Shown here piece after piece: positions 48,598-60,536 of a stretch of 64,000 nucleotides of DNA. Source of the DNA: Turritopsis dohrnii (Eukaryota > Cnidaria > Hydrozoa > Anthoathecata > Oceaniidae); NCBI GenBank assembly GCA_027922465.2, contig BQMF02000815.1, positions 28,911 through 92,910 of the forward strand. Reading direction: 5' to 3'. How positions within the stretch are numbered: the stretch's first letter is position 1; the number at the start of each line of letters is the position of its first letter. A program made the position numbers and the translations under genes. The notes beneath the pieces were generated by a model. The model searched no databases, was not told where the DNA came from, and saw only the letters and a list, made by a program, of their open reading frames with translations.

Positions 48598-49149
48598 CAT
48601 TCTTTCAATTGTTGAGTTTTTTTAACTTTAATTCAGAGGCATACTTTGTTACAAATATTGAACAAGCTGACTTCAATTTTTGCTTTTAAGTTCTCTTTCT
48701 TCAATTCATCTTTCTCCAAATTTAAGTTTAAAATGTTAATAGAACTACAACTTCTGACAATCTGAAGGTGTTTGTGAATATGTATGATAGTGTATGCCAA
48801 TAACATTTTATTGCTAACGAGAAAAACTATTCAATTGTTAGATTGTACCATATTCTTGCGTTTTTATTGTATATACACGTGCAAATATTTATCCTTTTAT
48901 GTATATATATATTTGTTCTGTGAAGAACTTAAGAATAAAACAAAAGTACGTGAACTTACATGTGATTTCTTGGCTAAACGTTTTAACCCGTTTTCACAAA
49001 CAAAGATTATCCATTATTGTGACTGCCTTTAGCACACAGATATATTTCGAACATCCATAGTTTGTCACAAGAGTTTTCCAAATTTAAGTTTCTAAGCAAC
49101 CTGTACAGCTCTAAACTGGTTCACAAAATAATGTTACGGAAATCGTTTG
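48598..49149. other. EnSpm interior downstream of second gene
   Basis: No gene recognised; probably 3' untranslated sequence. Confidence 0.5.
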
Positions 49150-49432
49150 GATTATATTAGATACTCAACACGTAATCGAGCGGTTTAATTCATATTGAAC
49201 TGGAATAATCGGCTGCAATTACTCCATATAATCTTAAATATTAAACAGACGATTATACTGTTTTTCTAGTCCATAATCCGGTGCCAGATTATTTAACATT
49301 TGGGCGTAATCGAATTACGATTATATCAATTAATCGTTATTAAGATTATGTCAGAAACATAACGATTATACAATATAATCATATATAATCATGAATAATC
49401 CTATTGCCGATTATCTTATTTTTCGTGCAGTG
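49150..49432. repeat. EnSpm right subterminal repeat array
   Basis: Multiple ATAATC, GATTAT and CGATTA motifs in both orientations up to the terminal GTGCAGTG, matching the motif style of the left end. Confidence 0.75.
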
Positions 49433-50327
49433 ATAAGAACGGATTTTCTGAATAGATCTTTGATTTCACGATTCGTGGTTTTGAGTAGACGAGGTGTGGC
49501 ATAAAATCGTTTCTCTGCCTACAATACAAACACTTTATATTTTTGTCAGTGAGGGATGACTTCTGAATGAAATGGGCTTTTGTGATTTTCAAATGCCCTT
49601 CTCGGTTATTTCTCGATGCAAGGCCATCTCTTAGGTCTTTGTAGATATCTTGGATTGGTATACCAAGGGAAATCTTTGACTTTATGTCTGCTTTAACTGA
49701 TGCAGGCATTGGTTGATATTCAGTGTTTTTTAAGCTCAGTTCATGGGTATGAGTGCTAATGTAGTGCACATTTATGACCCCAGTCTTAAGACAATAGTTT
49801 GCAACTATTCTCGCCGGACAAAACTCTCCTTTCTTCACTGATCCTCGTCTAAACTTCCTATTTGTCTTTCGGAGTTGTTCTCCTTTCTTACGGTGAGAAT
49901 GAATAGGTCCGTCATGTTGGCAAAAGTAATACATACAGACCGAGCTGTCTGTATTTGTATCACCTTGCTGCTTTGAAAAGAATACATGGTTCTCTAACTC
50001 CTCTTTTTCCTTCCATGCTTCAAAATCTTTTGTGTTTTGGAATTTAAACTGCGCTTCCTTAAAATTGGCATGGTGTTTTCTTTTTTGGTGTTCCACGAGG
50101 CTTGTTCTTTTGTGGAATTTTTCTTCACAGCCGGGATACATACACTTTTGACAAAAATGACTTTCTTCAGTCATCACAGCATGTTTCACTTGGCGATGGA
50201 AATGACTTTCTTCAGTCATCATAGCATGTTTCACTTGGAGATGGATTCTAAGTTTATTGCTTCTTTTATATGTAGCAGGGCAATAGGAACAAGAAAATGT
50301 ACCATCCACGCTCTTTTCAATTTTCAC
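49433..50327 (-). pseudogene. Zinc-finger plus MULE-type transposase N terminus, truncated
   Basis: Minus strand from MKIEKSVDGTFSC. It has a C2H2 finger (CSYCPATYKRSNKLRIHLQVKH) and a tandemly duplicated MMTEESHF segment, then a second C2H2 (CMYPGCEEKFHKRTSLVEHQKRKH). A FLYWCH/WRKY-GCM1-like region follows (FCPARIVANYCLKTGVINVHY, THTHELSL) with SVKADIKSKISLGIP, typical of the N terminus of MULE transposases. The frame is cut at its C terminus by the EnSpm. Across the insertion the pre-insertion sequence reads PFLS then a stop, so the catalytic domain was already missing. Confidence 0.65.
50157..50240. repeat. 45-bp tandem duplication in zinc-finger gene
   Basis: 'gactttcttcagtcatcac' and 'agcatgtttcacttgg' are repeated with two differences, adding about 15 residues between the zinc fingers. 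Confidence 0.85.
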
Positions 50328-51246
50328 TTGAGTTTTTTTGGGAATAGATCTAAAAGAAAAGTGGGCAAGGGGAAAGCTACAAGGTCAAAGCCTCGCTCAT
50401 GAAGTATGATTAAAAATCTAAAAGTTAAGTTTGATTACTCGATATCATCATTAACCAAGGGGTCAGAATTTGTAACACTTGCTTCAGGAAAGTTTTCTTT
50501 AACTGAAAAAAAGAAATCGATGTTTTTGCAATATTCATCAATATAATGTGCGTCATTCAACAAAAAAAAGGTTATTTACTTTCTTCAGCCTCATAATAGG
50601 AGTTTGCAATTTCATTAGCATTGTCATCAGAAAGATCTGTATTGATGGCTATGATGAAAAGGTTTTGTAAATTAGAAGAATCAAAACAGTTATCAGCACT
50701 GTGAAAAAGCTCCTTAATGCGGGTTTCCACTTAAGCGAAATTGAGCGAGAAGCGCTGTCCACGCAAACAAAACAAACAAAGGGGAAATTGATAGAAATTA
50801 AAGAAGCGACGTGCTTTTTAAAACATTTTTTGTTTTCTTTAATTCAATATTCTACTGATGTCACGTGTGCATAATGCATTTTTTTAGATTTTCTTGAGCG
50901 GTCGATTTCGTCTGCTCAAGAAATTGAGTTGGCTTCAACTAATAAGAAAAGGATCGCCGCAACTATTGCGCTAAGTTACCAATCGCTTTTCCAATCATCG
51001 CTTTTTTGAACTTTATTAGGAGAAATATATGTTAGTGAAGATGATTCGATATCCTCATCATCACTTAAAACTAAAACTAAAAAACCCCTATGGTTATCGC
51101 AGTTTGCCAAATGGCGTTTGAGGAATCATTTTTCGCTTTAATTTAAACTCTCTGTAGATTATGGAATGTGAAATGAAATATGGCCCATGATACTAACGCC
51201 CAACGCCACTTTTTCTGTAGGGGCAACTCTACCCTACCGAAAATTC
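50328..51246. other. 5' part of the MULE-like element
   Basis: A minus-strand stretch near 50440-50505 (reading ENFPEASVTNSDP) may be an upstream exon of the zinc-finger gene, but no clear splice pair was fixed. A 'gcgggtttccactta' sequence at 50719 resembles a Harbinger terminus, but no partner was found. Confidence 0.4.
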
Positions 51247-51256
51247 GGGAAAATGA

Positions 51257-52989
51257 AATAGACATGCTGTGCTAACATGTGTAGCTTTAGCAGTTCGGAA
51301 AAATTAGTCATGATGGGGTATACAAAGACTAGAAAACTGTTTCAATCATGTATAGTGACACCATAAAAAACTATTTCAAAGTATTTATGTGTTTTCATTC
51401 CTAACCTTGTTGCCAGGTTACCTAAAAATTATAGCTAGATTTCAGTATATCTACAAAAAGTTGCACTATTTATTATAAAGTAAATACTGAACTCATTATT
51501 TACAATTTCAGATTTCAACAATCCTTAAAGTTATCCTAGATCAAGTTGACTATACAAAAACTTGGTCAATAGTATCCAGGTGCAATTTTTTCTCCATTAG
51601 TTGTTGTCACTTCTTAACGAAGCAAGTGAAGAATTGTCATAGAATTTGATACATCCACATCAACAAGTGTATCTTCAGAGATTGTTACTTCCTCTGCAGT
51701 TTCCTCCTCAACATTCTCTACATCAACAATTCACCTTTAGAAAATATTACTTGTCATGGTTTCCTCCTCGATGATACTATAAGAATCACAGATGTCTGAC
51801 ATGTATTGACGTTCAGAGATAGACATTCCTTTTTTCTTGTGCATATACTACCTGTGAACTGAAAATTTTACTTCAAAACTATCCATACTTTTAATATTGA
51901 ATGTTTTTTATCTTCATTTGCTGCCAGCAAGTTTTCATTTGCTATTTTGAAAAAGAAGTACTGTAACATACAAGAGTAAGAAATCTCAAAGACAACGAAG
52001 TTAGTAACGAAAGTATTGCACGAAGATATATTAATGTTTTTAGGGTAAGTACGCTCATGAACTTTTTTTTTTTTTTTATAATATAAATAGGGTTGCTGCA
52101 CCATCACTTCTCCTTTAGGGAAGACCAAGAAAAACAATGAAATTTGAAGAAATGAATTTTAAATCGTGACGTTCTGGGTTGGTGAAGAACAATATTCTAT
52201 ATTAATATCCAACCTTAGCTTCGTAAACAGAAAATCACTCAAAGGTATTAATTTGTTTTGACACGTTTACGACTTCCGGGTTTGGCTTTTCAAAATAGCA
52301 AAATAGCTTCTGTTTATCTTGGATCGTGGGTTCCATGAACAGTTACAGCCATTTTAATCTTTCTGTTGTTTTCATGTGCGCACAATTTATTTCTATATCG
52401 TATCGTGAAAGGATTTAATATGAGTATTTTTTGTGTTTCAGATCTTCCGAGTAAAAAGATGTTTATGATGTACAGTGTTGACAATGAACAGGTAAAATGC
52501 TTTATCTGGAATACCTACAGAGTTTTTGATTAAAAGGGTGAGGAGTACTTTTTTCCATTTTGATGTTACATTTTTAAATCGCGTGGAACCATTGCATTGC
52601 ATATTGGATCGTACAAGGCGCTTTTGGAGAATTGCATTTTTGATGGTCCGCGCAGGGCTGTGATGTTTGATCGCAGACATCTCGGTGGATGTACTTTCTC
52701 AACATCGTTCCGTGATTAAAATTTTTGTAGCCATTTTTTGAGACATTATTTTAAAAATCAAAGCACGTAAAATATTTTACACAAGATGCCATTTATTTTC
52801 GAGAGTGAAAATAGCGGATGCACAGCGCGTATATATTATTTATGATGGGTTTCAGATCTTCCAAGTAAAACGACTGTTCTGCGCTCCTGTATTTAAAGTT
52901 TAAAGTACTTACAGCACTGATACCCTTTCTGTTCGTCATGCTGTGATTTAATTTTTCGAAACCGTTTTTGAGACGTCACTTTCAGAATT
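51257..52989. other. No gene recognised
   Basis: A+T-rich sequence. The right part (about 52200-52989) contains two related segments starting 'agatcttcc' at 52440 and 52856 that lead into successive Helitron-like 3' ends. A candidate Helitron 5' terminus (TCTATATTAATATCC) lies near 52196 but is weak. Confidence 0.45.
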
Positions 52990-53023
52990 AAAACCCGTAA
53001 AAAATTTTTACACGGGATACTAG
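52990..53023 (+). mobile_element. Helitron 3' terminus, plus-strand copy
   Basis: The hairpin GTAAAAAATTTTTAC plus CGGGATACTAG, followed by T, is the same 3' end as copies A-D but in the opposite orientation. An older, degenerate version ('gtaaaatattttacacaag') lies about 230 bp upstream near 52765. The 5' boundary of this copy is not fixed. Confidence 0.75.
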
Positions 53024-53199
53024 TGACATCAGAATCTCAAAAATGACAATAAGATAAAATATGTCACACATACAAGAGCTTTTTGCCGCTTGCCTATCCT
53101 CCTCCACCCGGCTCAATGCCGCTTTCATACCCTCCTTCCTCCCGGCTTTCAATCTAATCTATTCAATCTTCCAACTATTCCAACTTCAAGATATTTATT

Positions 53200-53290
53200 C
53201 AAAGTAATTCAATTCAATGTAATTCAAATCAATGTAACTCAATTCAGTGTAATTCAATTCAATGTATATCAATTTAATTTACAGGTTATC
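53200..53290. repeat. AATTCAATGT-type simple repeat
   Basis: About eight degenerate copies of 'aattcaatgta'. Confidence 0.8.
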
Positions 53291-53384
53291 TATAATGTAA
53301 TGCCTCCTCATTAACCTTGCGTAAAGTGTTACTTCAAAATATCTAATATCAATTGCACGTATATTTTTCGCAACGTAAAAATAT

Positions 53385-56300
53385 TCATAATACCTGTTGG
53401 TATACTACATTTCTAGTGTAGCATCTCTCTCTAACATAGCCTTGCTGTAAAGTTCTACAAACCTTTACTTTCACTGCTTCAAAGCTTTGTGTTCGTGAAA
53501 ATGCAACATACAGTTGACCGTGACTGAAGCAAGGCCTTTGCATATAAATACCAACCCGTTCAAAAGTCTGACCTTGACTTTTGTTAATGGTAATTGCATA
53601 TGACAAACGGAGAGGAAATTGTTCGTTTCAGCTGAAACGGAAGGTTGGTATCATTCGGACACAAGGTTACTCTAGGAATGAGCACCCGATTTCCAGCAGA
53701 GTCACCAGTCAGCACTTCACAATCAAGGATATTCTCTCGGAGATTATGAATGACCAATCGTGTGCCGTTGCATAAACCATCATTCAATGATAAATTTCGC
53801 AGCAGCATCACTATACTGTTGACTTTCAAGTTCAACCGGTGTGGAGGCATTCCAGAAGGAGTAAGCGAATTGATGAACTCCATAGGATACAGATCAATCT
53901 CATCAGAGACAACAGGATCTACACTAAAGTATGTGACCGTTTCACCAGGCATTCCCTGAAGAATCCGTTCGTTAATCACCAAAGTGTCGTCATTGGTCGG
54001 TGCCAGAATAACACGACTCACCATATCATCTCCTCCAGCATCACTAAAAATAGAGTGGACGATATCATTATTTTCATGCAAAACATATTCACGCGGAATT
54101 TTGATGGAATCTTTAAATGAATCATCCTCTTTTTTCGGTATGGCTCCGTTTCCTAATTCAAGTAGGAATTCTGCAAATTCCCTTTACCAAGGAGCAGCTC
54201 TCATGTTGACATTCAGATGAAAGATTTGCACTATTGGCCACAAGACAGAGCTTTTTATGCATGTTTCCACTATCTGAACTGGTCTACCTCTTTTCACTAC
54301 CGGAAGAGTCTGTCTAAAATTACCACCTAAAAGAACATCCTTTCCAGCAAAAGGCACATCACTGTTACAGATATCTCTAAACATTCTATCAATAGCCTCA
54401 AGTGCATGCTTAGGAATCATACTTGCCTCATCAAATATCAAAATATGCTGACTACGTAAGAAATCAGCGTGCCTACTATTAGGCTTAACATTGCACGTTG
54501 AATTGTCCAATACAGGAACAGGTAATTTAAAAAGAGAACGGACTATCTTACCATTTTGTAACAGTGTTGCTGCAATGCCAGTCCACACACACGTACTTCT
54601 GACAGGCTTCTTCCAATAACCTCGCGAATGATGTAATTGTACATGAAAGTTTTACCTGTTCCACCGGGTCCGTCAAGGAAGAAAAGTTTAACTCTATTGT
54701 TGTAGTTTGTTTCCACTGCATCTAGGACTGTGTCGGCAACAGCAAGCTGGTCAGCATTCAACGTGTTCCTCATGTTGATGGCTTCTTCTCTCATTTCATC
54801 AGCATTTGGTAGATCGTCTGCAATAGCTTGTTCAAAAGCAGGTAAATCAAAGTCAGTAACAACCCTACTAAATTGCTGAAGGACTTCCTGAACTTTACCA
54901 AGAGCTGGTGTCTCAAAAAGTCTTCAACCAAGTGAGCACGGAATCTTTCCCACAATTCAGCTGGATTGCTTGGTTCTCCATGGATCAGAATGAAAGAGAA
55001 CACTTTGCTAATTTTAGGGGGAGTTGCTGATGCAGCAAGTTCCTCCATGGTTCGTATCCACAAAATATCGTCACCCAATAGTCCAAGTGCAATACACACT
55101 TCCCTAAAAGATCTATATACAATCCCATTAACAGTTCTAAGGTATCCAAAGGAAGTCGCACCAGGAACATGTAACAACAGCACACGCAAGAGATACCTTT
55201 CACCGAATGCTAGCATTGTACATTCTACTTACAATTTTTTCTGCTCCACGCTGCCGTGTCACCCACTTATGTTGTTGTGTTTAAAACACGTAATGGGGGA
55301 TATCAGGATATAAATATTGACGTGCCCGTTCGTCAACACGATTTAATTCGAACCAAGCAGTTAACTTGGTGTGCTCTTGTCCTCTTTCCAGTACTGCTTG
55401 TTCCAGTTCTTCTCTGAAAAAAACCTGCTGCTCATTTGGAAGGTGAACAGGAAGTCGTAACATAGCATGACTTTGAGGGTGCATTGGAAAAGAGCATAAA
55501 CGCCACACAGCTTCTGGGGCAGATACATACCTCGCATCTGAAAAGGTTTCGATTTCGTCATGATCTATTCGCTCATTGATTTCAATATGAGCAGTGTCAT
55601 GTCCTTTGTAAATGTATTTGTACAGATACTTGACGCTTTTAATGGAAACACAGGCCTCAAGGTTTATATGTGCATTGTACTTTTTGTTAAGGAAAGGGTT
55701 GTATGGGACGATCAATCTGTTGTCAAGATCCATATTCCGAATTCGCACAGTTCTTCCGTCATCTGGTTAGTGATATAAAGGATAGCCATCCACATTTAAA
55801 ACAGTTCCATTGTTGAACTGCATCGGAAAATTTTTGCTGCACTTACCATCTTGAATACACAGTGAAGACACATTCAAATGGCCACACGGACCATTGGCCA
55901 TGCAAGATTTGATGATTTCGTAAAGTTCTGGTTCTTGGTCCCGATTTGGAATTTGTGCTGATATCAATGAATCAATGTCATCAGCATTGCGCAACTTAAA
56001 TTCGTTGCCGAGATGCAACAGCACATGCACATGAGGTAGCCCCCTTTTCTGAAATTCTATAAATTCCACCTGTGCTACTAATACACCTAGAACAGAATCT
56101 TTTATAATATCGTTTTTAAGAGCTTCCAACTTCAATTTGAATACTCGTGTAACCAGATCTGACCTATCTGATGCATTTTGACCAGGCAAAAGATTTTGAA
56201 CAATTTCAGGCCATTTAGGATTGCATCTAAAAATTAAAAATAAATCTGGGTTAACTTTTTTGAAACTAATGCCATAGCATCTAGGTACAATTGGTGCATA

Positions 56301-57950
56301 TTTCTCGGTGAACCTGAAAAGGTAGATGGCAATACAACGATATTACCCGCACAGAGGTTTCGTTCATGGGCCGCTTCCTCCAAATAGTCCATCAAGCCTG
56401 TGTACCTATCCGCCCGTAGTTGTTCTTGGTTCTGCTGTATGAAGTCGAGTCTCGCTCCCTCCACTTTGACAGCTGTCAACAACAAACTGTTGAAATAGTT
56501 TTCCAATTAAATGTAAAGCAGAAAATTCATGTCTAATGGCAATACGATAAATGTAATACTGCAATTGTGTAATTTTATTCCGCCTTTCAGTTTCATGCTG
56601 TTGTACGTGATTCATGTTCAGACTCCATCCAGGAACACCTCTAGGAAAAATTATTAGCAACATCATGGAGTCAATGTTTGCCGACATGTAAGAAATATTT
56701 GGCAAGGGCTGATCTCTTGGATACACTACAATATTTCTACCAGCCGGAGGCGCACCATCGTTACCTATAAAAATTGCTGCGACTTCTTCCTGATGTGGAG
56801 CATCGTATCTCCTCCTGTCTTCACCTTCACACATATACATACCCACTACCGAGGTTGGTCTATTTTCTAAGAGTGCCCTTTCTTCTTCTTCTCGTTCGAC
56901 CTGAACCAAGTTACGATATGCTGCGGCATAAGGTGAAACTCTATTAATGACAGTTTGTATTTGCCTCATCAAATCTCTGCTGCAATCTGCATTGGAAGGG
57001 TTTTGCATACACATGTCAAGCGAATTAGCAGCTTTGATGATGTACAGTTGGCTAAACATAGGCACTTGGTTATCATTAGCATGGAGGCCCATTTCCTGGG
57101 GGTGGACATAGATTAGCTGACAGAGAAGCAAAACTAAATGCATTATCATAAACTCTAATACACTTACGGAAATGTTTACCCAGTGCAGAATCATCAAGTA
57201 AAAGATTCCTTAACTCAGGCGTATAATCCAATCAATTTGGAAGTTGTACCTTTCCATTTGTGCAACATTTAAAACTAGTTTCATGGTCGAATTTAACTGC
57301 TCCACAATATTCACATAAAACGTTAAATTCACCTAAAGACTGAATTCAGGTAAGCCATTGTTTTCAACATCAATCCGTGCAGCATTTAAAAAGCAAGCCC
57401 TGCGCACTCATCTGTTTTGGCCATATGCTCTTTGGTGTTGCTGAGCATCAGCTGCACGTCGAGCAGCAGCTTGTTCCAGTTACCCATTTTCTCTAGTCAA
57501 TTGTTGACCTTGAGCTTGCAGTTCAAGTCGAACAGCAGCTTGCTCAGGTTGCTCATTGTTTCTCAGAAGTTGTTGATGTAGAGCATCAGTTGCACGTCGA
57601 GCAGCTACTTGATCAGGTTGCTCATTATATCTTAGCGCCTGCTGTCGGTGAACTTGCGCTTCAAGTCAAGCAGAAACTTGCTAAGGTTGCTCGTTATCTC
57701 TTAACGACTGCTGTCGATGAGCTTGTGATAGGAGTCGAGCAGCAACTCCTCAATTGAGCACGAATCTCACTTCGATTTGTAGGGTTTCTCCTTTGTCATT
57801 CAGCATTTCTAATGCCACAACATTGTTGAGGGTCATCAAAAGGGGGTTGTTGTTTCCTCTCATTATGTTGATGTTCCCGTGCATCAAATACATCTCTATG
57901 AAATTTTGATATAGGCAATACAAACCTTTGAGGGATTCCATAGTCATGAT
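53385..57950 (-). pseudogene. Autonomous Helitron Rep-helicase gene, decayed
   Basis: Minus strand. A repeat-containing N terminus (57950-57415) is followed by the Helitron-like N domain (FPRGVPGWSLN, QYYIYRIAIRHEFSAL, LFQQFVVDS). The Rep nuclease has RGLPHVHVLLHL (metal-binding His pair) and KYLYKYIYKGHD (catalytic tyrosines). The Pif1/RecD-like helicase has DGPGGTGKTF (Walker A), LIFDEASM (Walker B), GGNFRQTLPV and a C-terminal ITINKSQGQTFERVG. Frames change or stop near 57197, 56450, 56234, 55767, 55281, 54791, 54590, 54184 and 53600, so no active protein is possible. It is the only Rep-helicase in the window and a plausible relative of the source that mobilised copies A-D, but matching termini could not be assigned to it with certainty. 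Confidence 0.85.
57415..57760 (-). repeat. ~69-bp coding tandem repeat in Helitron N-terminal region
   Basis: About five units encoding variations on EQAAARRAADAQHQQ and LRNNEQP. Length is in multiples of three in most units; several now contain stops. Confidence 0.75.
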
Positions 57951-58304
57951 CAGAATTCATAAGTTGTAGTAGTCAGGGAGCTGTCACCCAAAAAAATTGC
58001 ATAAATTTGTATTTTTAGCTGACAAATTGAAACCTATAAAAACATGTTCTTTAATCCTCATAGAAACAAAATCTCTTTACTGGACTTCTTAAATTTTCTT
58101 GTATGAGAATTTATTACCCTTTTAGTAATACCGAAGATTTCAATAAAAATCTAACTCTTCGCCGCCATCTTTTGAACATTTTCAACATCATGAAACATGC
58201 AAACTTTAGCTTACGTAATAGCCTTCAAAACTTTTTAGGGGGTTATAAAAAATAAAGAGTAGAGCCTTTCGTCTAGTATTGAATGTTCTATGGTTAATTG
58301 TTTA
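57951..58304. other. Spacer, no gene recognised
   Basis: A+T-rich sequence between the Rep-helicase pseudogene and Helitron copy D; could include the 5' region of the autonomous element. Confidence 0.45.
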
Positions 58305-58937
58305 CTAGTATCTCGCGTTTTTTACAGCTATAATTTCGAAAAGGGGTGTCGAAAATAGGGGAACAAAAATTAAATCACAAAATCGTGACTGGAAAGTGTT
58401 CCTAGTATCTCGCGTAAAAGTTTTTTACGGCTTTAATTTCGAAAACATTTTGCGTAAGTCCCGTGACGAAATGAGGTGACGAAAAATAAAACCATGGAAT
58501 CGCTTATAGAAAGTTTACCCATGTTGTAGAGCTCAAAAAACTGATCAATAAAATGTATGGGATCGTTTCACTACGACCAACCGTTGGAGAGATATCGTCG
58601 TTCAAAGATTGTGATGACGTCATAGCCGCAGTAACAAATAGAATTTAGGCCCAAATGTTGCGTCACCCCAAAAAACGTCAGTTATCTGTATTGGTTCTGA
58701 AGATATTTCCTCAAAAACGTCGCGTTCGATTGGGGATGCAATGCAATGATTCCCTGTGATCATAAAAAACTGACGTTAAATGATGCCACGTGCTTTTGGA
58801 ATGATCGTGAAAAAAGTGTCTCTCGCGTCTACGTGGTTTTACGTGCACATAAGAGGACGATGACCGTAAAAATTAAACAAATATATCACTCTCTAAAATA
58901 TAAGTGGAATGCACAATTGCAGATTATTATAATAAGA
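58305..58937 (-). mobile_element. Short Helitron copy D with two tandem 3' ends
   Basis: The 5' end TCTTATTATAATAATCTGC is at 58937, followed on the plus strand by T. Two successive 3' ends of the same family are found, at 58402 (hairpin GTAAAAGTTTTTTAC-type) and at 58305 (a weaker hairpin), both with GATACTAG. The inner unit is 536 bp. Internal sequence shares the 'cgttcgattgggg' block with 2180-3004 and the 'ggttttacg' block with B and C. Confidence 0.75.
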
Positions 58938-59047
58938 TATAATATGGTGCAGTTGTTGAGTTTATGTAAGATTTTTCGTATGTCTTCCTAAACGGACGCA
59001 AAAGTTAAGCGGGATAATATTTTACCTATAAATTCTTGAAAATATTG

Positions 59048-60383
59048 CAGACCTCGCAGAGTGTCCTAAAATCCTAAAATGTCCTAAAATTATAAATTTT
59101 AGTAATTTTGTCCTAAATTGTCCTAACTTTTGGTAAATTGTCCTAAATGTCATAAAATTTAGGATAAAGTTCAAATGAAAAAAAAAAAAAACAATTCCTG
59201 TTTTTGAGTGTAGTTATTGAGATATTGAGATTGAAAATACATTATATTTTGAGTATATTTTGTTTCAGCTTTCGTTGAATTGTCTACTATCATTCTGATT
59301 TTTGACTGAATACAACCTTGTAAAGGAGATTTTTTTTCAGCGGAATACGGAAAATGCAAAAAGGTCTTCGCAGTTAATGGAAGTGGTATATCACAAATCA
59401 GGAGTCTTACAAGTAGCAAGCTGCATTGTACCAGTGAGAAGGTGGGAAGAGAAAATAACACTTAAAACAGGACAGTGACAATGCATTAACATTAAAATGT
59501 CCATAAATAACATTAGCTGGAGTTGAATTAACCAGGAAAACAGAGATTATTACGGCTTTAAAATGTGTTGAGTCTAGCTTTTTATTCTCTTCAACTAATG
59601 AAGATGTTTCCGGATTTAGAAATTGCGAATTTGTAAAACAGAATACACTATTCAGTTTGGAATGTATCCTTATTTGAAAGATCTTTTACTAGAACATATG
59701 AGAAATTTAGTTTTGAAATCTGTTTCGGAAAAAAGAACTTGAATAGATCTTGTTTCAAGTGTAAATAGTTTTTGAGAGTTTTTGTTTTCATTTAGCTTTT
59801 GAGTTAACTATATTACTCCAGTATTTTTAACAGTTGAAGTTAATGAGTTTCTTTTGTATCACTTTTGATTATACTATTGAGTTATCTAGTAGACCTTACA
59901 TTGAACAAAAGAAGACTACATGGATTGATAATGAACATGAAGCTAAAGAACTAGCTTTTAACAAAGTGGAATCATTTGCACCTTCATATTACTCAAAATG
60001 TAGATAACAGACAATCATTTGTTTTCTTGTTGTTTTTACCCTAACTTTTAGGTTTTTCGGCACTTAAGGTATACAAGGTTTGATAGTTGTTTATGCTTAT
60101 TTACACTCATTAAAAGTCGAAGCCAAGGGAAACTTTATGTTGCTCTTCGTTATTATATATATCTCATCTTGATTTTCTTTTGGTGGTTTAATTTAATGAT
60201 ATGCTTAAATAAAGATAAGTTTACTGTAACAGGTCCATAATTTGGGAATTTTCCTAAAGTTGTCCTAACATTTTAGTCTTTGTCCTAAATTTTCTTAAAT
60301 TTTGCCCTAAAATGTCCAAAAATACTATCTAAAATTGTCCTAAATTCATAAAAAAATTACTTGATTTTGCTCTGGGAGGTCTG
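59048..60383. mobile_element. Non-autonomous hAT with 6-bp target duplication
   Basis: The termini CAGACCTCGCAGAG (left) and CAGACCTCCCAGAG (right, inverted) are flanked by ATATTG (59042-59047, 60384-60389). Both subterminal regions are arrays of 'tgtcctaaaat'. A plus-strand segment near 59350-59450 (KCKKVFAV...SSKLHC) resembles a decayed BED zinc finger. No transposase core remains. Confidence 0.85.
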
Positions 60384-60536
60384 ATATTGCTTTATTTGTT
60401 GAAACAAAGAAGATAATTGGAATTCACTGGTTGTGCAACACCTATCACTACAATTGTATTGACTTTAAGCCGTTGCCATCCTGTTTTTACAAAGTAAATT
60501 GTCCTGAAAGTGTTTTGGAAAGCTTTACGTAAAAAG
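60384..60536 (+). other. Flank between hAT and LINE
   Basis: A short open frame follows the hAT (reading KKIIGIHWLCNTYHYN). It is continuous with the LINE frame but has no recognised domain; it may be LINE 5' sequence or older DNA. Confidence 0.35.

Larger units (their letters stand above)
32594..49432 (-). mobile_element. 16.8-kb EnSpm/CACTA transposon with kinase cargo
   Basis: The termini CACTGCAC (32594) and its reverse complement (ending 49432) are flanked by ATA on both sides (32591-32593, 49433-49435), giving the 3-bp duplication expected for EnSpm/CACTA. Both ends are dense in ATAATC/GATTAT motifs. The element encodes a CACTA transposase (minus, 42811-36015), a divergent multi-exon second gene (plus, 47041-48597) and a protein kinase (minus, 35035-34013). 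Removing the hAT5 (3.7 kb), the second hAT5-type element (0.85 kb) and the MITEs leaves about 11.5 kb. It is inserted in the MULE-like element. Confidence 0.88.
32236..51246 (-). mobile_element. MULE-like transposon containing an EnSpm element
   Basis: Inverted termini GAATTTTCGGTAGGG at 32236 and 51246 are each flanked by the same ten bases, GGGAAAATGA (32226-32235 and 51247-51256), within the size range of Mutator-like duplications. Outside the EnSpm insertion only ~2.2 kb belongs to this element, including the zinc-finger/MULE N-terminal protein fragment at 49433-50327. The catalytic transposase domain is absent, so it is a deletion derivative. The terminal match is short (about 15 bases plus GAGTT), and the match of the ten-base flanks is the strongest evidence. 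Confidence 0.75.

Noticed and set aside
50718..50760. Harbinger-like terminus 'gcgggtttccactta'
   Set aside because: No inverted partner or duplicated TAA was found within the MULE-like element.
53020..53030. ACTAGT as the 3' end of the minus-strand autonomous Helitron
   Set aside because: The CTAG is better explained by the plus-strand copy whose hairpin lies just upstream; no hairpin is found on the other side.
53357..53385. ATATTTTT...AAAAATAT hairpin as the autonomous Helitron's 3' terminator
   Set aside because: A good stem, but no CTRR ending follows at the expected distance.
60384..60536. Short open frame before the last LINE as a host exon
   Set aside because: Continuous with the LINE frame and too short to assign; could equally be LINE 5' sequence.
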